Below are positions 1 through 5,029 of a stretch of DNA of 5,029 nt, in pieces; the stretch's first letter is position 1, and each line of letters begins with the position of its first letter. Origin of the DNA: an uncultured Oscillospiraceae bacterium. Lineage in GTDB: Bacteria > Bacillota_A > Clostridia > Oscillospirales > Oscillospiraceae. The position numbers were made by a program, and so were the translations under genes. The stretch spans positions 1 to 5,029 of the forward strand of contig CANRKN010000139.1 in assembly GCA_947631215.1 (NCBI GenBank), written 5' to 3'. A model generated the notes under the pieces. That model was not told where the DNA came from, did not search any database, and saw only the letters and a program-made list of their open reading frames with translations.

Positions 1-791
1 CGGCCCACGTAGCGCTTGGCGATGGACACCACCAGGCGCAGGTTGGCCTCCGCCATGCGGCGCTTGGCCTCCTCGTCCCCCTCGGCCATGCGGGCGGCCA
101 GGGCCACCTCCTCCTCCGGGGTCAGCAGGGGCACCTTGCCGATCTCCTTCAGATACATGCGCACCGGGTCGTCGGTGGAGAAGCTCTCGGCCACGGCGTC
201 CGTGTCCACGATCTCCTCCTCGGCCACCTCGCCGATCTCCAGGTCCTCCAGCTCCTCCAGTTCCTCCAGCTCCTCCAGCTCAGGCAGGGCGTCGTCCTCC
301 AGGGGCGGCAGGAATTCGTCCCCGGCGGTGTCGATGCCCAGGTCCTCCAGCTGGTCGTAGACGGCGTCCACCTCGTCGGGGGTGAGGCCCATGTTGTCCA
401 GCACGTCGGAAAGCTCCTTGCTGGTGAGCTTGCCGGCCTTCTTGCCCTTTTCGATGAGCTCGGCGATCTTCTCCTCGTTGGTCTTTTCATGGTCCGGCTG
501 GTCTGAAGAGGCGGCCTCCGCCGGTTTTTCGGCAGCGGGCTCCTCAGAGGCGGCCTTCTTCCGGGACTTCTTCTTAGGGGCAGGCTCCGCGGCAGCTTCC
601 TCCACAGGGGCGGCCCCGGCGGGGGTCTCCGACCCGGGGGCCTTCTTTTCAGCGGGAGCCTTCTTGGCCGCCTTCTTCTTGGCGGGCTTGGCCCCCGCCT
701 CTACGGGGGCGGCAGCCTCCGTCACAGGGGCGGTCTGGTCCGCCATGGGGGCGGCGGTCTCTTCCGTTGCTTTCTTTTTCTGTGCAGCCAT
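1..791 (-). CDS. rpoD: RNA polymerase primary sigma factor RpoD/SigA, N-terminal part (cut by window edge)
   Basis: Primary (housekeeping) sigma factor that directs RNA polymerase core to -10/-35 promoters. 263 codons are visible; the rest lies beyond the left edge. Residues 1-104 are a low-complexity Lys/Ala/Glu/Pro extension with KKK clusters. Residues about 105-155 ([19 protein letters not shown] onward) match sigma region 1.1. An acidic Leu/Glu run follows at 168-185. Residues about 207-237 ([20 protein letters not shown]) are region 1.2, and [14 protein letters not shown] at 250-263 is the start of region 2.1; both are diagnostic of group 1 sigma factors. The start ATG lies 2 bases after the dnaG stop (TAAGGATG), so translation is probably coupled. 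No ideal ribosome binding site is seen: AAAGGG lies 14 bases upstream. Met16 (position 746), with GGAAGAG 12 bases before it, is a possible alternative start. Identity is secure; the exact start is less so. Confidence 0.96.
   Translation of the reverse strand, partial: MAAQKKKATEETAAPMADQTAPVTEAAAPVEAGAKPAKKKAAKKAPAEKKAPGSETPAGAAPVEEAAAEPAPKKKSRKKAASEEPAAEKPAEAASSDQPDHEKTNEEKIAELIEKGKKAGKLTSKELSDVLDNMGLTPDEVDAVYDQLEDLGIDTAGDEFLPPLEDDALPELEELEELEELEDLEIGEVAEEEIVDTDAVAESFSTDDPVRMYLKEIGKVPLLTPEEEVALAARMAEGDEEAKRRMAEANLRLVVSIAKRYVG
244..279. repeat. Four tandem 9-bp units inside rpoD
   Basis: Four consecutive copies of TCCTCCAGC (the second copy ends in T) on the plus strand. Read on the coding (minus) strand they give repeated Leu-Glu-Glu triplets ([12 protein letters not shown]) in the acidic linker between sigma regions 1.1 and 1.2. 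The unit is a multiple of three, so copy-number change by slippage would keep the reading frame. Confidence 0.85.
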
Positions 792-793
792 CC

Positions 794-2533
794 TTATGAA
801 CCATACCCTTTCGTTCGTTTCAGCTTTTCCGCGTAGGCCCGCAGGTCGTCTCCCGGGGCCATCCTGTCTTTTTCCGTGCGTATCTTTTTTATGTAGTCGC
901 CCATGGCCTGCTCCGCAGCCGCGGCGGATATCTCGTTCCGCTGCAATATACCCGCCAGCAGGGCCATCTGTTCCGGCGGGAAGCTCTGCTCCAGCGCCGC
1001 CGCCGAGAAGCTGCCCCCGGCCCGGGCCTGGGCATATACGGCCTCATAGAGCCCGCCCAGAGCGGGGCTGGTGAAGTCCTCTTTGCCCAGCGGCAGGTCC
1101 CGGAACTGCTCCGGGAACCGGCACAGGAGGTTCAGCACGCCCTCCTCCGCCACAGCGCTGGCCACGTTCACGTACCGCAGGCTCCGCTCCGCCGGCTGGG
1201 CTGCCCGCAGGGGCGCGGCGGCCTCCCGCTCCCGCTTTTTCCGGGCGGCGGAGGCGTTCTGCCGCCGGACCTTCTCCACCTCCAGCAGAAAGGCGTCCCT
1301 GGACACATCAGCCTTCTCCGCGGCCCGCATGCCGTATATCTCCCGCTCCACGCTCCCCGGCAGGGAGGCAATCAGCTTCGCCGCCGCTTTCAGATAGCCC
1401 ACCCGGCCGTCGTCGGTCTTTAAGTCGAACTGGGCGGCGGTCTCGTCCAGGCGGTATTCCATCTGATTGCCGCTGCGCTCGATGAGCTGGCGGAACTTCT
1501 CCGGGCCATTGGCCTGGATGAACTCGTCCGGGTCCTTGGCGCCGGGGATCTTCACCACGTTGATCTTCAGATCCAACGGCTGCAATATGCCGATGGCCCG
1601 CTGGGCGGCCTTCTGACCGGCGGCGTCGGCGTCGTAGGCGATGACCACCTGGGTGGTGTAGCTGGCCAGGAGCCGTGCCTGGTCCGCGGTGAGGGAGGTG
1701 CCGAGACTGGCCACGGCGCTGTCGAACCCCGCCTGATGGAGGCTGACAACGTCTATATTTCCCTCCGCGAGAAGAATATATCCGCTTTTGGACTTTTTAG
1801 CCAGATTCAGGGCGAAAAGGCTCCGGCTCTTGCTGTAGACCAGGGTGTCGGGGCTGTTGAGGTACTTGGGCTCCCCGTCCCCCAAAATGCGCCCCGAAAA
1901 GCCTATGACGTTGCCCCGCACGTCGATGACGGGAAACATGAGCCGGTTGCGGAAATAGTCGTAAAGCCCGCCGCTCTTCCCCACCCGGGCCAGCCCCGCG
2001 TCCACCAGCTCCTGGCGGGTATAGCCCTTGGCGGTCATGGCGTCCGTCAGGGCCTGCCAGCTGTCCGGGGCGAAGCCCAGGCCGAAGGGGTTGACCATCT
2101 TCACGATGCCCCGCTTTTTTACGTAAGCCTGTCCCGCCGCGCCGGTGGGGGCCAGGAGCTGCGCCCGGAAAAACCGCGCCGCCTCCCGGTTCAGCTGGAG
2201 CATCCGCTCCCGCCGGTCCCGCCGGGGGTCATAGCTGTCCTCGGGCACCTCCATCCCCGCCCGCTTGGCGAGAAAGCGCACCGCGTCCGGGTAGGAGAGC
2301 TTTTCGATCTCCATGATGAAGTTGACCACGCCGCCGCCCTTGCCGCAGCCGAAGCAGTGGTATATCTGCAGCTCCCGGTTGACGGCGAAGGAGGGGGTCT
2401 TCTCCCCGTGGAAGGGGCACAGGCCGAAGAGGTTGACGCCGCTGCGCTTTGTCAGCGCCACATAGGAGCCGACCACGTCCACGATGTCATTGCGCTCCTT
2501 CAGCTCCTCAATGAATGTCTCCGGAAACGCCAT
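794..2533 (-). CDS. dnaG: DNA primase DnaG
   Basis: Synthesises RNA primers for lagging-strand and origin DNA replication, acting with the replicative helicase. The 579 residues match the usual length (about 580-600). The N-terminal CHC2 zinc-binding domain shows C39-P-F-H42 and C60-F-G-C63. The catalytic core follows, with the basic patch [14 protein letters not shown] (191-204) and PKYLNSPDT (222-230). The Toprim domain has E257 in EGNID and the metal-binding D301 and D303 in YDAD, then [11 protein letters not shown] (328-338). About 455-579 is the helicase-interaction domain. Tyr of the common EGYMD motif is Asn259 here; the acidic residues are kept. The start ATG follows a strong ribosome binding site (AAAGGGGGTGA, 7 bases away). 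It lies 174 bases downstream of dgt and 2 bases upstream of rpoD, as in the clostridial macromolecular synthesis operon. Confidence 0.98.
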   Translation of the reverse strand: MAFPETFIEELKERNDIVDVVGSYVALTKRSGVNLFGLCPFHGEKTPSFAVNRELQIYHCFGCGKGGGVVNFIMEIEKLSYPDAVRFLAKRAGMEVPEDSYDPRRDRRERMLQLNREAARFFRAQLLAPTGAAGQAYVKKRGIVKMVNPFGLGFAPDSWQALTDAMTAKGYTRQELVDAGLARVGKSGGLYDYFRNRLMFPVIDVRGNVIGFSGRILGDGEPKYLNSPDTLVYSKSRSLFALNLAKKSKSGYILLAEGNIDVVSLHQAGFDSAVASLGTSLTADQARLLASYTTQVVIAYDADAAGQKAAQRAIGILQPLDLKINVVKIPGAKDPDEFIQANGPEKFRQLIERSGNQMEYRLDETAAQFDLKTDDGRVGYLKAAAKLIASLPGSVEREIYGMRAAEKADVSRDAFLLEVEKVRRQNASAARKKREREAAAPLRAAQPAERSLRYVNVASAVAEEGVLNLLCRFPEQFRDLPLGKEDFTSPALGGLYEAVYAQARAGGSFSAAALEQSFPPEQMALLAGILQRNEISAAAAEQAMGDYIKKIRTEKDRMAPGDDLRAYAEKLKRTKGYGS

Positions 2534-2539
2534 CCGCGG

Positions 2540-2550
2540 TCACCCCCTTT
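2540..2550 (-). promoter_or_regulatory. Strong ribosome binding site of dnaG
   Basis: On the minus strand, AAAGGGGGTGA differs by one base from the full anti-16S complement AAAGGAGGTGA. It ends 6 bases before the dnaG ATG (after a few CCGCGGA bases). It fixes the dnaG start and suggests dnaG is translated independently of dgt. Confidence 0.85.
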
Positions 2551-2604
2551 ATTTTTTATCCGACGGACGAGGCCGCCCCATGCCGACCCGACGCCCGGCG
2601 GGAA

Positions 2605-2619
2605 CCGGCAGTGTGCCGG
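2605..2619. repeat. Short perfect hairpin in the dgt-dnaG gap
   Basis: CCGGCA-GTG-TGCCGG is a 6-bp perfect stem with a 3-base loop. No T-tract follows on either strand, so it is not a convincing terminator. It may be an mRNA stability or processing element between dgt and dnaG, or chance in GC-rich DNA. Confidence 0.4.
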
Positions 2620-2650
2620 ATGCGGTTGGTGAGCGTAGCGAACTTTAGCA

Positions 2651-2687
2651 GCAGGCATACTGTCGGGCCCGTCCGGGCAAAACCTGC
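2651..2687. repeat. Nested inverted repeats just downstream of dgt
   Basis: Outer arms GCAGG (2651-2655) and CCTGC (2683-2687) enclose an inner GCCCG-TC-CGGGC hairpin (2667-2678). This could fold in the dgt-dnaG transcript shortly after the dgt stop. There is no U-run, so a role in mRNA processing or 3' protection is more plausible than termination. Evidence is structural only. Confidence 0.3.
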
Positions 2688-2707
2688 GTCCTCAAAGGGC
2701 GGCTCTT

Positions 2708-3709
2708 TTACTTCACCGACCAGCTGGCCGGGATGAACAGGTCCTCAAACGTATAGATGGCGAAGCTGTCGGTCATGCCGGATACATAGTCCGTCACGGC
2801 CACGCCCACGCCCTCCTTGTCGGCAATGGCCCGGTACTCCGCGGGCAGCTTTTCCGGGTGTTTGCCGTAGTACTCCATGATGGGGCCCAGGATGCCCTTG
2901 ACCTTGGATTCCTCCCCCTTTGCGGTTGGGTTGCGGTACACGGCGGCGTACATGAACTCCTCAAAGGCCCTGTATGCCTCCGCCATGTCCGGGGAGAAGC
3001 CCACCGCGCCCTGGCCGCTGGACACGATGGCGTCCGTGACCATGGCGTTGATGCGCTGGGAGTTGCGGGTGCCCACCCGGGTGCGGATGATGAGGGGCAC
3101 GTCCGTGGCCAGCACGATACCCGCCCGCTCCGCGTCGTCCAAGTCGTGGTTCAAATAGGCGATATGGTCCGCCAGGCGCACCACGTCCGCCTCCACGGTG
3201 TCCTTGGGCGCGCCGGTGGTGTGGTTCAGGATGCCCATGCGGGTCTCCTGGCAGAGATTGAGGCCCTGGCCGTCCTTCTCCAGCTTGTCCACCACCCGCA
3301 GGCTCTGCTCGTAGTGGTGAAAGCCCCCGGTGATGTCCCTGAGGGCCCGCTCCCCGGCGTGGCCGAAGGGGGTGTGCCCCAGGTCGTGGCCCAAGGCGAT
3401 GGCCTCGGTCAGGTCCTCGTTGAGGGCCAGGGCCCGGGCGATGGTCCTGGCGATACGGGCCACCTCCAATGTATGGGTCAGGCGGGTGCGGTAGTGGTCC
3501 CCCTCGGGGCGCAGGAATACCTGGGTCTTATGGCGCAGGCGGCGGAAGGCCTTGGAGTGGGTCACCCGGTCCACGTCCCGCTGAAAGCAGGTGCGCACCT
3601 CGTCCTCCGGCTCCGGCACGGGCCGGCCCCTGCTGTTCACGGACAGCGTCCCGTAGGGCCCGATGATCAGCGCCTCCTGCTGCTGGCGTATCTCCCGAAA
3701 GCTGGGCAT
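2708..3709 (-). CDS. dgt: Deoxyguanosinetriphosphate triphosphohydrolase-like protein (HD-domain dNTPase)
   Basis: HD-superfamily enzyme of the Dgt/SAMHD1 type. Family members split dNTPs into deoxynucleoside and triphosphate and so adjust dNTP pools; substrate preference cannot be read here. In the 333-residue product the metal site is visible as H79 (RLTHTLEVAR), H108-D109 (GHDLGHTPFGH) and D181 (LADHIAYLNHD), with conserved H112, H117 and H131-H132. FRRLRHKTQVF near the N-terminus and YVSGMTD (308-314) near the C-terminus are family signatures. The length fits the short clostridial form. The start is the second of two close ATGs: the only ribosome-binding sequence (GGGGG, 3717-3721) is 7 bases from it but 1 base from the ATG at 3715, which would add Met-Val. 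It is first in the dgt-dnaG-rpoD series, preceded by an intrinsic-terminator hairpin. Confidence 0.93.
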   Translation of the reverse strand: MPSFREIRQQQEALIIGPYGTLSVNSRGRPVPEPEDEVRTCFQRDVDRVTHSKAFRRLRHKTQVFLRPEGDHYRTRLTHTLEVARIARTIARALALNEDLTEAIALGHDLGHTPFGHAGERALRDITGGFHHYEQSLRVVDKLEKDGQGLNLCQETRMGILNHTTGAPKDTVEADVVRLADHIAYLNHDLDDAERAGIVLATDVPLIIRTRVGTRNSQRINAMVTDAIVSSGQGAVGFSPDMAEAYRAFEEFMYAAVYRNPTAKGEESKVKGILGPIMEYYGKHPEKLPAEYRAIADKEGVGVAVTDYVSGMTDSFAIYTFEDLFIPASWSVK

Positions 3710-3716
3710 GACCATA

Positions 3717-3721
3717 CCCCC
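3717..3721 (-). promoter_or_regulatory. Ribosome binding site that decides the dgt start
   Basis: The minus strand reads CGGGGGTATGGTCATG. The G-run is 7 bases from the second ATG (3709) and 1 base from the first (3715), so the second ATG has proper spacing and is preferred. Confidence 0.6.
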
Positions 3722-3728
3722 GATATGT

Positions 3729-3763
3729 AAAAAAGGTATCGCAAATTTCTTTGCAATACCCTT
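3729..3763 (-). terminator. Intrinsic terminator / possible attenuator in the dgt leader
   Basis: Read on the minus strand, GGTATTGCAAA-GAAA-TTTGCGATACC forms an 11-bp stem (one G-U pair) closed by a GAAA tetraloop and followed by TTTTTT. The stem can be extended by one G-U and two A-U pairs. On the plus strand the G-U becomes a C-A mismatch and there is no T-run, so it is oriented toward dgt. It ends about 20 bases before the dgt start, too close for a promoter to fit between. It is therefore either a leader attenuator for dgt-dnaG-rpoD or a barrier against antisense transcription. The structure is well supported; the role is inferred. Confidence 0.75.
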
Positions 3764-3808
3764 ATACGCCGCATTTTTGCTTTTTCCCTTTTTCTTTTGG
3801 AAAAATAT

Positions 3809-3837
3809 TTTTTATGTTCGCCATGACATTTTGGTAA
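3809..3837 (-). promoter_or_regulatory. Weak candidate promoter for dgt-dnaG-rpoD
   Basis: On the minus strand, TTACCA (3837-3832) and TAAAAA (3814-3809) are separated by 17 bases; each matches 4 of 6 consensus positions. The -35 candidate falls inside the palindrome at 3830-3842. It would place the start site about 45 bases upstream of the terminator-like hairpin. The A-rich tract makes chance matches likely. Confidence 0.25.
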
Positions 3838-3842
3838 CCAAA
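3830..3842. promoter_or_regulatory. 13-bp palindrome, possible operator
   Basis: TTTGGTAACCAAA is a perfect palindrome around a central A. It lies in the divergent intergenic region, 33 bases upstream of the -35 box of the plus-strand gene and overlapping a weak candidate -35 of dgt. Its position suits a repressor or activator site serving either gene. I cannot assign a regulator. Confidence 0.4.
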
Positions 3843-3860
3843 CCTGACGTTTGCGCGTTT

Positions 3861-3896
3861 GTCCGCCCCCCGCGGTTGACAGACGGGGCGGCGGAC
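3861..3896. promoter_or_regulatory. Inverted repeat enclosing the -35 box of the plus-strand gene
   Basis: Left arm GTCCGCCCCCCG (3861-3872) pairs with right arm CGGGGCGGCGGAC (3884-3896), leaving one bulged base. The 11-base loop contains TTGACA. The right arm fills the promoter spacer almost up to the -10. This arrangement would suit an operator, but the arms are G/C-rich, so chance cannot be excluded. Confidence 0.5.
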
Positions 3897-3904
3897 TTTA
3901 AAGT
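3876..3904 (+). promoter_or_regulatory. Sigma-A type promoter of the plus-strand gene
   Basis: TTGACA (3876-3881, perfect -35) is followed after 17 bases by TAAAGT (3899-3904, 4 of 6 matches to TATAAT). A start site near 3911 would give a leader of about 28 bases, ending in a good ribosome binding site. Confidence 0.7.
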
Positions 3905-3923
3905 AGAATGAGTTCTTATATGG

Positions 3924-3933
3924 AAAGGCGGTG
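3924..3933 (+). promoter_or_regulatory. Ribosome binding site of the plus-strand gene
   Basis: AAAGGCGGTG differs by one base from AAAGGAGGTG and ends 5 bases before the ATG at 3939. This supports the chosen start and the plus strand as the coding strand. Confidence 0.8.
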
Positions 3934-3938
3934 CTCTC

Positions 3939-4805
3939 ATGGCGGACTGGCATGAGAAGTTGGACGGATTCGTGGCACAACACAGTGAGGACTATGCCCA
4001 AAAGCGGGTGGATTATCTGGGCGTCAACCTCGGCGGGGAAGAGCCGCTGTTCAAGATATACTACAAAAATAACTACACCAGCGCCCGCAGCGAGGGGCGG
4101 CAATCTTCCCTCATTGACCTTTTGCGGGAGCGGGATATGATAAACTTTCTCACCCTGGCGGAGGACACCGGCGGCTGCCAGCGGTACCGCTACGACATCG
4201 GCCTGAAAAACCGCACTGACGAGAATATGGAGGCCCTTTTCGCCTGGCTGAAGGAACACGTCGCCGTGTTTTCCCAACGGGAGGATGAGATCAGAAAGCT
4301 GGCCGCTATGCGGGTATACAGTGAGGAGGAATTCCGTCTGGCCGCCATGCACTTTCTGGGCTTCATCGACCAGGCCGGCCAGGTCACCGCCCTGAAATGC
4401 CACTATCTCTGCTGGATGCATAAGGACCTCTCCTCCCTGCGGGGCCATTTCCCCGACGACTACTATCTGTCCTGTCTGGAGCAAAGCGGCATACCCGTCT
4501 TTCAGCGTCTCTGCCCTCTGGTCCGGGACGTGCTCGGCCGCTGCGGCGGGCACGTGTTCATGGCGGGGACGGACTACTGGCTCACCGGGGAGCGGAAAGA
4601 TAAAATTTACATCACCGACCCGGTATTCCTCTATCAGGGTCTGGCGGAGGCGTTCGGGCAGGAACAGGACCCCCGGCTGCTCCGGCAGCTCGAAGAGCTG
4701 ATGCGCTGGGACGACGCCCACCCCCGGTTTTACTGCGCGGGGCTGGCCATGGCCCTGGACGACCGGGACCGGCTGACCATCAATTTCTATTACCGGGAGA
4801 CATAA
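3939..4805 (+). CDS. Uncharacterised 288-residue soluble protein; possible ABBA-like repeat fold
   Basis: I do not recognise this family. It is probably a real gene: a good promoter, a near-perfect ribosome binding site and GC-rich third codon positions all agree. The product has no signal peptide or membrane segment, so it should be cytosolic; it is rich in aromatic residues and has seven cysteines. Five segments look alike, each with a glycine, a turn and a strand rich in Lys/Tyr: GVNLGGEEPLFKIYY (28-42), about 82-103, GFIDQAGQVTALKCHY (141-156), about 205-225 (ending KDKIYITD) and GLAMALDDRDRLTINFYY (268-285). They are 53-69 residues apart. Five such repeats in about 300 residues is the architecture of ABBA aromatic prenyltransferases, and K39, K153 and K222 in K-x-Y-like settings would fit phosphate contacts. 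This is inference from pattern only. No biosynthetic partner gene is visible. Confidence 0.75.
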   Translation: MADWHEKLDGFVAQHSEDYAQKRVDYLGVNLGGEEPLFKIYYKNNYTSARSEGRQSSLIDLLRERDMINFLTLAEDTGGCQRYRYDIGLKNRTDENMEALFAWLKEHVAVFSQREDEIRKLAAMRVYSEEEFRLAAMHFLGFIDQAGQVTALKCHYLCWMHKDLSSLRGHFPDDYYLSCLEQSGIPVFQRLCPLVRDVLGRCGGHVFMAGTDYWLTGERKDKIYITDPVFLYQGLAEAFGQEQDPRLLRQLEELMRWDDAHPRFYCAGLAMALDDRDRLTINFYYRET

Positions 4806-4809
4806 TGAT

Positions 4810-4829
4810 GCTCTCCCAGTCGGGAGAGC
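4810..4829 (+). terminator. Terminator-like hairpin after the plus-strand gene
   Basis: GCTCTCCC-AGTC-GGGAGAGC is a perfect 8-bp stem with a 4-base loop, starting 5 bases after the stop codon. The following bases (TCTGCTTGG) are only moderately T-rich, so termination may be weak or shared with the hairpins downstream. Confidence 0.5.
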
Positions 4830-4837
4830 TCTGCTTG

Positions 4838-4952
4838 GAAGGCCCCCTTGTGTAAAGGGGGCTGTCGCCGCCGCCAGGCGGTGACTGATGGATTGTCGTT
4901 TTACAACCCCTCCGAGCGGCTATCGCCGCCCACCTCCCCTTGCACAGGGGAA
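4838..4952. repeat. Intergenic hairpin-rich repeat element (non-coding, MITE/REP-like)
   Basis: About 115 bases forming an imperfect inverted repeat around a central CGTTTT (about 4899-4904). The left half contains GCCCCCTT-GTGTA-AAGGGGGC (4842-4862) and a 9-bp stem with one G-T pair (4864-4885). The right half contains GCGGC-TATC-GCCGC and TCCCCT-TGCAC-AGGGGA (4935-4951). The reverse complement of the right half aligns roughly with the left: C-run, G-run, GCGGCG stem, then ..TTGT. From memory, elements with the same plan (CCCCTT..AAGGGG, then ..ACAACCCCTCCG) are dispersed in gut Oscillospiraceae genomes and often yield spurious small ORFs. It encodes nothing convincing and shows no clear target-site duplication. 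Confidence 0.65.
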
Positions 4953-4960
4953 GCATATCA

Positions 4961-5002
4961 TATGACAAGGAGCTGCCGCGGATGCGGCAGCCCCTTGTCA
5001 TA
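4961..5002 (-). terminator. Long 19-bp hairpin, terminator-like, better paired on the minus strand
   Basis: TATGACAAGG (4961-4970) pairs with CCTTGTCATA (4993-5002), and GCTGCCGC (4972-4979) with GCGGCAGC (4984-4991), around a 4-base loop. The single internal mismatch is A-C on the plus strand but G-U on the minus strand, which suggests the functional RNA is read leftward, for instance at the end of a gene to the right of the window. There is no strong U-run on either side, so it may instead be a bidirectional boundary or another dispersed repeat. Confidence 0.5.
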
Positions 5003-5003
5003 G

Positions 5004-5022
5004 TTTGGAATTACACTCCAAA
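5004..5022. repeat. Small inverted repeat at the right edge
   Basis: TTTGGA-ATTACAC-TCCAAA is a 6-bp perfect inverted repeat with a 7-base spacer. It is followed by AAAAGGTG at the very end, which could be the beginning of a ribosome binding site for a gene to the right. It could be an operator half-site pair or a small hairpin; the edge prevents a decision. Confidence 0.3.
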
Positions 5023-5029
5023 AAAGGTG

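Noticed and set aside
382..1074. 230-codon open frame on the plus strand across rpoD and the dnaG 3' end
   Set aside because: Ala/Ser/Phe-rich shadow of the Lys/Ala/Glu-rich RpoD N-terminus; it spans two real genes in the opposite direction.
1736..2632. 298-codon open frame on the plus strand across dnaG
   Set aside because: Antisense shadow of an unmistakable primase; the translated product is low complexity with no family signature.
2858..3730. 290-codon open frame on the plus strand across dgt
   Set aside because: Antisense shadow of a clear HD-domain dNTPase, rich in Gly/Val/His from GC-rich reverse codons.
3764..3774. TATAAG on the minus strand as a -10 box for dgt
   Set aside because: No plausible -35 is found 16-18 bases upstream, and the transcript would begin inside or at the edge of the terminator hairpin.
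3781..3815. T-rich tract on the plus strand as a possible terminator or origin element
   Set aside because: No stem precedes it, no DnaA-box cluster is present, and dnaG proximity alone does not indicate an origin.
3762..4721. 319-codon open frame on the minus strand, opposite the unknown gene
   Set aside because: It is the antisense of a gene with a good promoter, ribosome binding site and codon use. It has no recognisable domain, and its end runs into the dgt leader terminator.
4864..4951. Possible CRISPR or tandem array, because several short G/C-rich motifs recur
   Set aside because: The motifs are arms of hairpins in inverted orientation, with no direct repeats of constant length or regular spacers.
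4780..5001. 73-codon open frame on the minus strand over the repeat region
   Set aside because: It lies wholly on hairpin repeats and overlaps the end of the plus-strand gene; translations of such repeats are typical spurious small proteins.

Overview
The window looks like a chromosomal piece of a GC-rich, low-oxygen Firmicute, most likely a gut clostridium of the Oscillospiraceae (Flavonifractor/Pseudoflavonifractor/Lawsonibacter-like). The reasons are GC-biased third codon positions, clostridial-type DnaG and dGTPase sequences, the gene order dgt-dnaG-rpoD, an RpoD with a long Lys/Ala/Glu-rich N-terminal extension, and an intergenic hairpin-rich repeat of the kind scattered through these genomes. 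The taxonomic call is inference from protein flavour and gene order, not a database match.

Layout. Positions 1-3709 hold three genes on the minus strand, read right to left: dgt-like dNTP triphosphohydrolase (2708-3709), DNA primase dnaG (794-2533) and the N-terminal 263 codons of the primary sigma factor rpoD (1-791, running off the left edge). This is the clostridial form of the macromolecular synthesis operon. dnaG and rpoD are separated by only 2 bases. dgt and dnaG are separated by a 174-base GC-rich, hairpin-prone gap that ends in a strong dnaG ribosome binding site.

Positions 3710-3938 form a divergent intergenic region. It carries a convincing intrinsic terminator-type hairpin (GAAA loop, U6 tail) pointing toward dgt only about 20 bases before its start, a 13-bp palindrome, and a good sigma-A promoter (TTGACA-17-TAAAGT) for the plus-strand gene. 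The -35 box of that promoter sits in the loop of a long inverted repeat.

Positions 3939-4805 encode a 288-residue soluble protein that I do not recognise. Its sequence shows five loosely similar beta-strand-like segments spaced about 55-70 residues apart. This is compatible with an ABBA-type (prenyltransferase-barrel) fold, but that is speculation.

Positions 4806-5029 contain no gene. They hold a terminator-like hairpin, an approximately 115-base imperfect inverted-repeat element, a 19-bp-stem hairpin and a small hairpin at the right edge.

How the genes work together: the three minus-strand genes link dNTP pool control (Dgt), replication priming (DnaG) and housekeeping transcription (RpoD). 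The plus-strand gene appears to be an independent transcription unit. No mobile genes, CRISPR array, tRNA or rRNA were seen.
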